Source of the DNA: an uncultured Alistipes sp.
Lineage (GTDB): Bacteria; Bacteroidota; Bacteroidia; Bacteroidales; Rikenellaceae
Length of the DNA: 16,687 nt
NCBI GenBank assembly: GCA_900768045.1
Contig: CAAGBL010000036.1
Span: forward strand, 1 to 16,687
Reading direction: 5' to 3'
The notes under the pieces were generated by a model. That model saw only the letters and a list, made by a program, of their open reading frames with translations, ran no database searches and had not been told where the DNA came from. The stretch's first letter is position 1; each line of letters begins with the position of its first letter. Both the position numbers and the translations under genes were made by a program. Below are positions 6,624-14,075 of the stretch, one piece after another.

Positions 6624-6654
6624 TTTGCTAATTAAAAAAAATAGATTATCTTTG
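6624..6654 (+). promoter_or_regulatory. Bacteroidota-type promoter for tRNA-Gln
   Basis: TTTG (6624-6627), 19 bases, then TATCTTTG (6647-6654). Transcription would start about 14 bases before the tRNA. Confidence 0.75.
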
Positions 6655-6674
6655 CACCGCTTACGAGCAACGAT

Positions 6675-6748
6675 TGAGCTATGGTGTAACGGTAACACAG
6701 CAGATTTTGGTTCTGTTATTCTGAGTTCGAATCTCGGTAGCTCAACCA
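6675..6748 (+). tRNA. trnQ: tRNA-Gln (anticodon UUG)
   Basis: The acceptor stem TGAGCTA (6675-6681) pairs with TAGCTCA (6738-6744); discriminator A and an encoded CCA follow (6745-6748). The anticodon arm GCAGA-TTTTGGT-TCTGT puts TTG in positions 34-36, which reads CAA (and CAG by wobble). The T loop GTTCGAATC is standard. It is a single gene with its own promoter and terminator. Confidence 0.95.
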
Positions 6749-6755
6749 CAAAAAA

Positions 6756-6781
6756 GCTAACCCACTCGGTTAGCTTTTTTT
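6756..6781. terminator. Bidirectional terminator between tRNA-Gln and the metallopeptidase gene
   Basis: GCTAACC (6756-6762) and GGTTAGC (6768-6774) form the stem around loop CACTC, with T residues after it (6775-6781) and A residues before it (6750-6755). It can serve the tRNA on the plus strand and the four-gene operon on the minus strand. Confidence 0.9.
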
Positions 6782-6816
6782 GTTTTTATTCTGATAAGTT
6801 CCTTCTGACAATAAGT

Positions 6817-7386
6817 CTACTCGCTAATTCTCGGAATCTTATACTTGCGTAGTTCGGCGTTGAGAACAGACTCTCGGCCCTCGACAAGCGAGTTAAGCAG
6901 GGCGTGAAATGCTGCGGAGTGGTTATGATGGCGAGTGTGGCAGAGCTCATGCAGAAGGATAAACTCTCTAAGATGCTCAGGCAGGAGCATTACAAATAAC
7001 GATATTGATATGCCATTGCGCCCGCTACATGAGCCCCACCGAGTGTGTGCCGAGGAGATGCGTAGCGTGGTGTAGCTAAAGCCGTGCTTTGTGGCAAGAT
7101 AGTTTAGTTGAGTGGGGATATATGCTCGTGCCTCACGACGTATGCGCTCAACATCGTGGCGTGTAATGGTGGGGTAGCTTGCTCGACGCTCTGTGAGGCG
7201 TTGTCGTGTCTGTTTAATCCACTCTTGGCGGCTCTCGGCAAAGGCTATGGCACGGCTACGATTTGCAAATAGTGGGTAGCTGAGGCGCAGACTGCCGTCG
7301 CTACGCACAATAAGACGAATAGAGCGTGCTCGAACTGAACGAACACACTCTATTACTCCAAGTGTCGGATGTTTTACTACGCTCAT
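6817..7386 (-). CDS. YgjP-like (DUF45/M48-type) metallopeptidase
   Basis: A 189-residue protein with the zinc motif HELCH at 146-150 (His146, Glu147, His150) and NHS at 155-157, giving the third ligand His156. TRWGSC at 115-120 and the arginine-rich N-terminal part fit the YgjP-like metallopeptidase domain family. No signal peptide is visible, so it should be cytoplasmic. Substrates of this family are not well established; proteolysis or a chaperone-like role is possible. It is the last gene of the rpe operon: its ATG shares one base with the rlmB stop codon (TAATG), which suggests translational coupling. The catalytic residues look complete. Confidence 0.88.
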   Translation of the reverse strand: MSVVKHPTLGVIECVRSVRARSIRLIVRSDGSLRLSYPLFANRSRAIAFAESRQEWIKQTRQRLTERRASYPTITRHDVERIRREARAYIPTQLNYLATKHGFSYTTLRISSAHTRWGSCSGRNGISISLFVMLLPEHLREFILLHELCHTRHHNHSAAFHALLNSLVEGRESVLNAELRKYKIPRISE

Positions 7387-8123
7387 TAGTCGCCGATGCG
7401 CTGGCGTACAACCTCAAAGAGCATGATAGCTGCTGCTGCCGACACGTTTAGTGACTCGGTGTGGCCGATAAGTGGAATGGCAAGCTGCTCGTCGCAGAGC
7501 TTTAGCACCTCCTTTGAGATACCCTTATCCTCGGCGCCCATGACAATCACGGTAGGCTTCTTAAAGTCGGCATCGTAGAGTAGCTTGCGGCTCTTCTCCG
7601 TAGCTGCAACAATCTGGAAACCATCGGCCTGCAACGCCTTGAGGGTGTTGCGAATAGAGCCTACACGGCACACGGGAATATTCTGCAAGGCACCAGCCGA
7701 CGAGCGTATAGCATCGCCATTTACGGGTGCTGAGTTTTTGAGCGGCGTGATAAGGCCGTGAGCACCTGCGCACTCAGCCGAGCGGGCAATACCTCCGAAG
7801 TTACGCACGTCGGTAACGCCGTCAAACACCACGATAAGAGGTGTCTCGTCCTCGGGTACACGCTCCAAGATATCCTCCAACGAGGCATAGTCAATAGCGG
7901 CAGTCTGCGCCACAACGCCCTGGTGGTTACCACGTGTTAGGCGGTTAAGCTTCTCGATAGGTACCTCCTGATAGCGTAGGTGGTGGCGTGCCATAAGATC
8001 CTTAAGGTCGGTCATTAGCTGTCCCTCAGCGCCCTTCTTGATGTAGATGCGCTCAATCTGCTTGCGTGCCTCGATAGCCTCAGCAACGGGGCGGATACCA
8101 AAAATAATATTCTCCTTCTCCAT
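7386..8123 (-). CDS. rlmB: 23S rRNA (guanosine-2'-O-)-methyltransferase RlmB / TrmH family
   Basis: A 245-residue SPOUT methyltransferase, read from the ATG at 8123, where MEKENIIFGIRPV matches the family start; an upstream start at 8177 would overlap the ABC-F gene. Residues 4-75 are the SpoU substrate-binding domain, including GNHQGVVAQ at 65-73. The knotted domain carries motif 1 (NFGGIARSAECAGA, 108-121), motif 2 (VIVMGAEDKGIS, 192-203) and motif 3 (IPLIGHTESLNVSAAAAI, 216-233), which form the S-adenosylmethionine site. RlmB methylates the peptidyl-transferase-region guanosine equivalent to G2251 in E. coli; assignment to that exact position rests on overall similarity. The gap to the ABC-F gene is 8 bases, and its stop overlaps the next start. 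Confidence 0.9.
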   Translation of the reverse strand: MEKENIIFGIRPVAEAIEARKQIERIYIKKGAEGQLMTDLKDLMARHHLRYQEVPIEKLNRLTRGNHQGVVAQTAAIDYASLEDILERVPEDETPLIVVFDGVTDVRNFGGIARSAECAGAHGLITPLKNSAPVNGDAIRSSAGALQNIPVCRVGSIRNTLKALQADGFQIVAATEKSRKLLYDADFKKPTVIVMGAEDKGISKEVLKLCDEQLAIPLIGHTESLNVSAAAAIMLFEVVRQRIGD

Positions 8124-8131
8124 ATTTTGTA

Positions 8132-10060
8132 TTAGCTTTGTTCGGTTATCTCTACCTCGTACGAGGCCTTCTCCCACTCGTGCATGAGGTGGTCGTAGCG
8201 CTCCTTGAGGGTGTTATACTTTGTGTAGTCGTCGGCATTGTACTCCGTAGCCACGGCAAACTTAGCGTCGTACTCGGCAATCTCCCTCTCCACCTTTACT
8301 GCCTCCTCCTCAATCATCTCCACGTTCTTGCGTAGCTTGCGCAGGAGCTTCTCCTGCTCCTTCTTCTGCTCATACGAGAGCTTACCCGTGTTGCTCTCTA
8401 CGGTCTTCTGCGCTGCGGGCTTGTCGTGACGCTCAATATCTTGCAACGACTCCACCTTGCGCTTCTCGAGGAAGTACCAGATGTCGCCAAGATACTCTCT
8501 CACGCCACCATCTCTAAACTCGTAGATGCGATCCACAAGTCCGTCTAAGAACTCTCTATCGTGCGACACAACTACCACTGTGCCGTCGAACTTCATAAGA
8601 GCCTCCTTCAAAATATCCTTCGAGCGCATGTCCATATGGTTTGTTGGCTCGTCGAGGATAAGCAGGTTATATGGCTCGAGCATGAGGCGTGCCATGGCAA
8701 GGCGTGAGCGCTCGCCACCTGACAATACCTTGACCTTCTTGTCGATATCCTCGCCACGGAAGAGGAATGCTCCGAGGATATCCCTGAGTCGTGTGCGAAT
8801 ATCGCCCACAGCTACTCTGTCGAGGGTGTCGAAGACTGTAAACTCGCCGTCCATAAGGTCGTCCTGATTCTGGGCGTAGTAGCCGATGTTGACGTTGGCA
8901 CCGAGCTTTATAGTACCCTCGGTAGCCTCCAACTCTCCGAGAAGGATTCGTGCAAAGGTAGTCTTGCCCTCGCCATTACGGCCTACAAGGGCGATTTTCT
9001 GTCCGCGCTCAATGGTAAACTCAGCACCCGAGAATATGCGCTTCTGGTCGAAAGCCTTGCCCACCTCCTTTACCTCGGCAACAATCTGTCCTGAGCGTGG
9101 TGCGGGCGGGAACTTGATGTTTAGACGTGATAAATCCTCCTCGTCAACCTCTATGCGCTCAAGCTTCTCGAGCTGCTTCACTCGTGACTGCACCTGATTG
9201 CTCTTTGTGGGCTTATATCTAAACTTCTCGATAAACTCCTCGGTCTTCTCGATTAGTCGCTGCTGGTTCTCGTATGCCGCCATCTGCTGTGCTCGGCGCT
9301 CGGCACGTAATACTACATACTTCGAGTAGGGCACCTTATAGTCGTAAATCTTGCCGAGCGAGAGCTCGACGGTGCGTGTTGTCACATTGTCGAGGAAGGC
9401 TCTATCGTGCGAGATGAGCAGTACTGCACCATTGTAGTTCTTGAGGTAGTCCTCTAACCACTGAATACTCTCGATGTCGAGGTGGTTGGTAGGCTCATCT
9501 AAGAGAAATATCGAGGGGCGACGTAGCAGTAGCTTGGCAAGCTCAATACGCATGCGCCAGCCACCCGAAAACTCACGCGTGGGGCGCTCGAAGTCGCTAC
9601 GCTTGAATCCCAAGCCGAGCAACGTGCGCTCGATGTCTGCCTCACGTGTGTCGCCACCCAAGATGTGGTAGCGGTCGTTAGCCTCGTTGAGGCGATGAAT
9701 AAGCGAGGCATACTCCTCCGACTCGTAGTCGGTACGTGCGGCAATCTCGTTTGTAAGTCGCTCAATATCAGCCTCTATGCGTAACACCTCGTCGAAGGCC
9801 TTGGCGGTCTCGTCAACGAGTGTTGTTGTGTCGGCAACACGCATCTGCTGAGGCAGATAGCCTATTGTGCACTCGCCATTGATGCTAACAGCGCCCTCGG
9901 TGGGCTGCTGCTCGCCAGTGATGATGCGTAGTAGGGTGGTCTTGCCTGCACCATTCTTACCCACAAGGCCAATGCGGTCCTTTGGGTTGATCATGAAGGA
10001 TATTGAGTCGAAGAGCGTCCAGCCTCCGTAGCTTACTGAGAGATTGTCTAACGATATCAT
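8132..10060 (-). CDS. ABC-F family ATPase (ribosome-associated type, Uup/YheS-like)
   Basis: A 642-residue soluble protein with two ABC domains and no membrane segment, as in ABC-F translation factors. The first domain has Walker A GKNGAGKT (34-41), signature SGG (165-167) and Walker B FLLDEPTNHLD (185-195). The charged helical linker at about 245-315 corresponds to the P-site tRNA interaction region. The second domain has Walker A GRNGEGKT (360-367), signature LSGGE (446-450) and Walker B LLILDEPTNHMD (466-477). The C-terminus (about 560-642) is a Lys/Glu-rich coiled coil, as in Uup and YheS. The likely role is helping stalled or structurally perturbed ribosomes; an antibiotic-resistance role cannot be excluded but is not indicated. 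It starts one base after the rpe stop codon and lies 8 bases before rlmB, another ribosome-linked gene. Confidence 0.9.
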   Translation of the reverse strand: MISLDNLSVSYGGWTLFDSISFMINPKDRIGLVGKNGAGKTTLLRIITGEQQPTEGAVSINGECTIGYLPQQMRVADTTTLVDETAKAFDEVLRIEADIERLTNEIAARTDYESEEYASLIHRLNEANDRYHILGGDTREADIERTLLGLGFKRSDFERPTREFSGGWRMRIELAKLLLRRPSIFLLDEPTNHLDIESIQWLEDYLKNYNGAVLLISHDRAFLDNVTTRTVELSLGKIYDYKVPYSKYVVLRAERRAQQMAAYENQQRLIEKTEEFIEKFRYKPTKSNQVQSRVKQLEKLERIEVDEEDLSRLNIKFPPAPRSGQIVAEVKEVGKAFDQKRIFSGAEFTIERGQKIALVGRNGEGKTTFARILLGELEATEGTIKLGANVNIGYYAQNQDDLMDGEFTVFDTLDRVAVGDIRTRLRDILGAFLFRGEDIDKKVKVLSGGERSRLAMARLMLEPYNLLILDEPTNHMDMRSKDILKEALMKFDGTVVVVSHDREFLDGLVDRIYEFRDGGVREYLGDIWYFLEKRKVESLQDIERHDKPAAQKTVESNTGKLSYEQKKEQEKLLRKLRKNVEMIEEEAVKVEREIAEYDAKFAVATEYNADDYTKYNTLKERYDHLMHEWEKASYEVEITEQS

Positions 10061-10061
10061 A

Positions 10062-10715
10062 TTAAGAGTTTAGCATATCGATAATTGCCTGCTCCTGGTT
10101 CTCGGCGCCAAATACTGAGCTACCAGCAACCAAAGCCTCGGCACCTGCGTCGAACAAAAGGCGTGAGTTAGCTGCTGAGATGCCACCATCAACCTCTATT
10201 ATAAGGTCGCTGAGGCCCAACTCCTGCTTCTTGCGATTTAGGTACTCGCACTTAGCAATAGACGAGGGCATGAACTTCTGACCACCAAAGCCAGGCTCCA
10301 CGCTCATAACGAGGATAAGGTCGAGCTGCTCGAGCCACTTGTCCAATACCTCTGGCTCTGTGCCAGGCTTAATCGAGATGCCTACCTTAGCGCCTGCCTT
10401 GCGGATAAGGTCGATGCACTCCTGAATATTCTCAGTAGCCTCGTAGTGGAACGTTACATAGTCGGCACCCGCCTCTACGAAACGCTCAACATACTTCTCG
10501 GGTGCAGTGATCATAAGATGCACGTCTAAGACCTTAGTAGTGCCCTTGCGTAGTGGCTTCATAAGAGGGAAGCCGAACGAGATGTTTGGTACAAACACAC
10601 CGTCCATAACATCGACATGCACCCACTCAGCCTCTGAGCGCTGGAGCATCTCCATATCCTTATTAAGATTACCGAAATCGGCAGAAAGCACCGATGGAGC
10701 AATAATTCTTCTCAT
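10062..10715 (-). CDS. rpe: Ribulose-phosphate 3-epimerase
   Basis: A 217-residue TIM-barrel enzyme that interconverts D-ribulose 5-phosphate and D-xylulose 5-phosphate in the pentose phosphate pathway. The N-terminus MRRIIAPSVLSADFGNL is canonical. The metal-binding and catalytic residues expected in the family are present: His33 and Asp35 in HVDVMDG, His66 in DVHLMI, and Asp176 in EVDGGIS. VEPGFGGQKF (139-148) is the conserved loop, and the phosphate-binding segment AGSSVFG is near the C-terminus. Length is normal. It is the first gene of the operon with the ABC-F gene, rlmB and the metallopeptidase, and is divergent from rmuC across 124 bases. Confidence 0.96.
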   Translation of the reverse strand: MRRIIAPSVLSADFGNLNKDMEMLQRSEAEWVHVDVMDGVFVPNISFGFPLMKPLRKGTTKVLDVHLMITAPEKYVERFVEAGADYVTFHYEATENIQECIDLIRKAGAKVGISIKPGTEPEVLDKWLEQLDLILVMSVEPGFGGQKFMPSSIAKCEYLNRKKQELGLSDLIIEVDGGISAANSRLLFDAGAEALVAGSSVFGAENQEQAIIDMLNS

Positions 10716-10756
10716 ACTATTTTAGGTTGTTTTAGGGTTGTCGTTCTACGATTGGA

Positions 10757-10764
10757 CAAAATTA
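10757..10764 (-). promoter_or_regulatory. -7 promoter element for the rpe operon
   Basis: The minus strand reads TAATTTTG, an exact TAnnTTTG match, 41 bases before the rpe ATG. No clear TTTG lies at -33. Confidence 0.45.
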
Positions 10765-10787
10765 CAAAAAATGTTTTGATTTCGAGC

Positions 10788-10804
10788 ACTATTCTTCGAA
10801 TAGT
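10788..10804. promoter_or_regulatory. Palindrome between the rpe and rmuC promoters
   Basis: ACTATTC-TTC-GAATAGT is a perfect 7-bp inverted repeat with a 3-base centre. It lies just upstream of the rmuC -7 element, over its expected -33 region, and about 24 bases behind the rpe -7 element. It could be an operator; no regulator is identified. Confidence 0.35.
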
Positions 10805-10808
10805 TTTG

Positions 10809-10816
10809 TATCTTTG
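10809..10816 (+). promoter_or_regulatory. -7 promoter element for rmuC
   Basis: TATCTTTG is an exact -7 match, 23 bases before the ATG at 10840. The -33 region is occupied by the palindrome at 10788-10804 and has no TTTG at the usual spacing, so expression may depend on an activator or be weak. Confidence 0.5.
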
Positions 10817-10839
10817 CTCTTAGATAATTATTAACCACA

Positions 10840-12147
10840 ATGCTGATGACAACTATTTCTACTATATTTCTTGTTTTGATAGCCTTGCTCGTTGCTACAC
10901 TCATTGCATTATATGTTATCTGGCAGCGTAACGAAGAGACTCATAAAGTTGAAAAATCGAGGTGCGAGTCACGCATCGTTGAGCTCGAGGAGTCGCTTGC
11001 TTCGAGCCAGCAGAACTTCAACGAGGAGCGCATAGCACATGTCCGCACGCAGAGCGAGCGTGATGCCCTAAAGCAGAGCCTCGAGCAGTTGCGTGCCGAG
11101 CGTGAGGCCTCGGAGCGTACAATGAAGAGCGAGTTCAAAAATCTTGCTAACGAGATTTTAACTGAGCACCAGCACCACTTGCGTCAGGCAAACCGTGACT
11201 CGTTGGATCTGTTGTTGAAGCCTTTTAAGGATAATATTACCGAGTTTCGTGAGCGTGTTGAGCGTATCTATGCCCATGAAAACGAGCAGCGTGGAGCGCT
11301 TAAGAATGAGCTCGATAACCTCATTAAGCTCAACCAGCAGATGACCTCGTCGGCAGCCAATCTTACCGATGCCCTTAAGGGTAACTCTAAGGTGCAGGGC
11401 GACTGGGGCGAGGCATACCTTGAGACTATCCTCGAGAGCACAGGCTTGGTCAAGGGTATTCACTATCATATCCAGCAGAATATCAAGGGTGAGGAGGGGC
11501 AGAACCTGCGTCCCGATGTTGTGTTATCGCTACCCGAGGAGCGCTCGATAGTCATCGACTCGAAGGTGTCGCTCACGGCATACGTCCGCTATACCGAGGC
11601 TGAGAGCGAGGCAGAGCGTAGTCAGGCTTTGGCAGAGCATGTTCAGTCGGTTAAGAAGCATGTTCAGGAGCTTGCGCTCAAGGAGTATCAGAGGCTTATC
11701 AACTCGCCTGACTTTGTGATTATGTTTATACCTACTGAGCCCGCATTCTTGGAGGCATTGAAGGAGGATAATACTATATGGGCTGAGGCATATCGTAAGA
11801 AGATTATCATCTCGTCGCCCACAAACCTCTTTGCACTGTTGAAGATGGTTGGCGATATGTGGCGACGTGACGAGCAGACGAAAAATCAGGCTGAGATTGT
11901 GGATAAGGCGACTAAACTCTACGAGCAGTTGGTGGTCTTCACTGAGCAGCTCGAGGGCGTGGGCACGGCGCTTGATACGGCAAAGAGCAAGTATGACGAG
12001 GCGTATAAGCGCCTACACACGGGAAATAATAATATTGTGCGTCTTGGCGAGAGATTGAAAAAGCTGGGACTACCAACCAAGAAGCAACAGACAGCTAAGG
12101 CTCTTGCAGAGGCCGACTTAGACGAGGAGCAGGGGCCTATATCATAA
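10840..12147 (+). CDS. rmuC: DNA recombination protein RmuC
   Basis: A 435-residue protein. Residues about 6-28 form one hydrophobic N-terminal membrane segment, followed by a long Glu/Arg-rich coiled coil (about 30-115) and the RmuC nuclease-like domain (about 120-400). The restriction-endonuclease-fold signature is present: GDWGE (187-191), RPDVV (224-228) and IDSKV (239-243), the pattern of PD-(D/E)xK enzymes. RmuC limits recombination at short inverted repeats in E. coli; the membrane-anchored form here is the usual one. A second ATG at 10846 is possible, shortening the protein by two residues. It is monocistronic, with a promoter in the rpe-rmuC gap and a terminator shared with the convergent lipoprotein gene. 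Confidence 0.93.
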   Translation: MLMTTISTIFLVLIALLVATLIALYVIWQRNEETHKVEKSRCESRIVELEESLASSQQNFNEERIAHVRTQSERDALKQSLEQLRAEREASERTMKSEFKNLANEILTEHQHHLRQANRDSLDLLLKPFKDNITEFRERVERIYAHENEQRGALKNELDNLIKLNQQMTSSAANLTDALKGNSKVQGDWGEAYLETILESTGLVKGIHYHIQQNIKGEEGQNLRPDVVLSLPEERSIVIDSKVSLTAYVRYTEAESEAERSQALAEHVQSVKKHVQELALKEYQRLINSPDFVIMFIPTEPAFLEALKEDNTIWAEAYRKKIIISSPTNLFALLKMVGDMWRRDEQTKNQAEIVDKATKLYEQLVVFTEQLEGVGTALDTAKSKYDEAYKRLHTGNNNIVRLGERLKKLGLPTKKQQTAKALAEADLDEEQGPIS

Positions 12148-12184
12148 AAGAATGTCCGTAGGTATTGCCTACGGACACTCTTTT
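12147..12184. terminator. Bidirectional terminator between rmuC and the lipoprotein pair
   Basis: TGTCCGTAGG (12153-12162) and CCTACGGACA (12168-12177) form a 10-bp stem around loop TATTG, with an A-rich flank before it and CTCTTTT after it. It begins at the rmuC stop codon and ends 15 bases after the lipoprotein stop codon on the other strand. Confidence 0.92.
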
Positions 12185-12198
12185 ATGTGTTAGATTCT

Positions 12199-14055
12199 CT
12201 ATTTAACCTCAATGTAGCTGTAGTTCGCTACATCTGCTGAGTCGCTCTTGTAGAGATATAGCTCGGCCTTGAACAACTTGCCGAAGTTACCGTTCTTATC
12301 TTTTGCTACGGCAATGATGATATATTCGCGCTCATACTCAAGCGTAAGGTAGCAGTTCGAGTAGTGGTTTTTAAGGTGCTTATCTTGAGCAACTTCCGAT
12401 AGCCACTGCGAATCTTTGCTGTGCCAATCGAGTGGTCGGGTGTCGAGCATATAGTAGACCTGGTCGCCTTCGCTCACTCCGCTAATAGAGATTGGTAGTA
12501 GAGCGTAGCTCTCGTATGAAGCGTAGTCTGCCCAGTGTTCAGCATCTACTGCTGCCACCTCGGCAAGGTTGTAGTGTGTAGACCACGACATAGAGATGTT
12601 AGATGTGCCTGGGGTGTCTGAGAGGAATGTAAACTCCTTAGCGAAGATGCGAGTGTTTGGTGTGTCGCCATCAACACCATAGGCAAACGCCACGAATCTC
12701 TTGCCAGGCTCGCCCTTTGTGAAATTAAGGTCGGTAGAACCTACGGGTGTGTAGTCTGCCACATAGCCATTTGCCTCGAATGCCATAAAGCGCTCAGCGT
12801 CAGTCGAACCACAAGCATCGTAGAGCTCCTTGCTAAGCACAGAGCGTCGGAATGCTGCATTAGGGTCACTTGCAGTCCAGTAGATGTCTGCTGTGGTCAT
12901 AAATATATTCTTAATCTCAATGTCGATTGTCATGCCCGACACCGCAGCAGGGTCGGTTGTAACTATCTCGCTTACTATGTCGCTTGCAACAAATGCTGTT
13001 TCGGGGTTTACGGCAAATACGTAGAATACATACTCTGTGTCTGCCTTAAGCTCGTTGTACTCGATGCGCTGTGTGCCCTGTTTACATAGGTCGGCAATGA
13101 TGTTGTATGGCTGATAGCCCATGCCGAGCTTGATTGTTACTTGCTCATTCCAGCGGTGAGGAAATATCTGCTCGGGAGTTGCATCGTAGCCGAAATATGA
13201 CTTAAAGTCGTTCATCGCCCAGCACTCTGTGTAGTAGTATGTCTCAGGGTTCTCGGTAGTTACAGTTTGAATAACGTGTGCTCCTACAACCTCAAACGAC
13301 ATGGTTATATTCTCTTTTAATGTCGCTGTATTCTCGGTGCGAATAACCTTACGATATACATCGCTACTTGTGTTACCCGTCTGTAGGTCGATGTGGTAGC
13401 AATATACAACATACTCTGTGTCAGGTACAAGATTGTTGAACTCCACAATGTCAGCACCCAATAGGGCAATGTTCTGCAAGTAGTTGAGCAACGACTGTTT
13501 TGACGCTTTTGCCTCATCAGATATGGCCGACATGTCGTAGTTTACCAGTGCTAAATCGTCGTCTAGGCCAAAGGTGTCGATATGAGCCTTGGTGTAGGTG
13601 CGGCAAATATATGGCATTGTAGCATTTGCAGGGCTAACATTTATGGATAGCGATGTGGCGCTATTCGACACAACCTCAAAGGTAAATGCCTCATGGGTTG
13701 ACGCCTCCTGCTTTACAACAATCTCAAACCTCTTATCTACGGCTGTATACTCAACGTTGATGTGGGCTTCACGTGATAGCTTTTGGTAGTTGGCATCTAC
13801 ACTAAACTTGATTTTTCCTAGTGCTGCAGTGCTTAGATTTTTAATCCAGCTCTCGTTGCACGATGTAAGCACCACTGCGCCACTTTCGGGATTTGTGATG
13901 GTGTAGTTAACCTCTATATTGCAACTCTCTGCCGAGACATTTACTTCGGTCTTCTCAAGCGCAAATGAGGCAGGCTCTTGTGTCGTATTCTCGTTCTGAC
14001 AACCGATGTTCAGAATTAGAGTGAGAATAGTAGCAATGCTAAAAAACTTTTTCAT
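12199..14055 (-). CDS. Lipoprotein with BACON domain and fibronectin-like repeats
   Basis: A 618-residue protein with a signal peptide and a lipobox-like LNIGC (Cys19). Asn at -3 is unusual for a lipobox, but the tether that follows is normal. Residues about 32-117 resemble a BACON domain: a strand with ESWI (68-71), G80-KIKFSV, REAHINVEY and a closing RFEIVVKQEAS. Four beta-rich units follow at about 123-240, 250-367, 375-478 and 485-600. They have the same Tyr-rich strands and closing DTEYV(V/F)Y motif as the lipoproteins at 1-2822, so the two loci encode related proteins. It lies 20 bases downstream of the lipoprotein gene at 14076-15590, probably in one transcript, and ends at a terminator shared with rmuC. 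BACON domains are often linked to carbohydrate or mucin binding in Bacteroidota; the actual ligand is unknown. Confidence 0.85.
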   Translation of the reverse strand: MKKFFSIATILTLILNIGCQNENTTQEPASFALEKTEVNVSAESCNIEVNYTITNPESGAVVLTSCNESWIKNLSTAALGKIKFSVDANYQKLSREAHINVEYTAVDKRFEIVVKQEASTHEAFTFEVVSNSATSLSINVSPANATMPYICRTYTKAHIDTFGLDDDLALVNYDMSAISDEAKASKQSLLNYLQNIALLGADIVEFNNLVPDTEYVVYCYHIDLQTGNTSSDVYRKVIRTENTATLKENITMSFEVVGAHVIQTVTTENPETYYYTECWAMNDFKSYFGYDATPEQIFPHRWNEQVTIKLGMGYQPYNIIADLCKQGTQRIEYNELKADTEYVFYVFAVNPETAFVASDIVSEIVTTDPAAVSGMTIDIEIKNIFMTTADIYWTASDPNAAFRRSVLSKELYDACGSTDAERFMAFEANGYVADYTPVGSTDLNFTKGEPGKRFVAFAYGVDGDTPNTRIFAKEFTFLSDTPGTSNISMSWSTHYNLAEVAAVDAEHWADYASYESYALLPISISGVSEGDQVYYMLDTRPLDWHSKDSQWLSEVAQDKHLKNHYSNCYLTLEYEREYIIIAVAKDKNGNFGKLFKAELYLYKSDSADVANYSYIEVK

Positions 14056-14075
14056 TGTTAGGTCTATTTAGATTA

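Noticed and set aside
6675..6748. tRNA-Gln as an integration site for a mobile element
   Set aside because: No repeated tRNA 3' end, integrase or foreign-looking genes occur on either side.
6610..6852. Plus-strand frame of 80 codons over the tRNA
   Set aside because: It reads through the tRNA-Gln gene and its terminator, so it is not a gene.
8526..8867. Antisense frame of 113 codons within the ABC-F gene
   Set aside because: It is Ser/Arg-rich shadow translation opposite a strongly conserved ATPase domain; such frames are expected in this codon usage.
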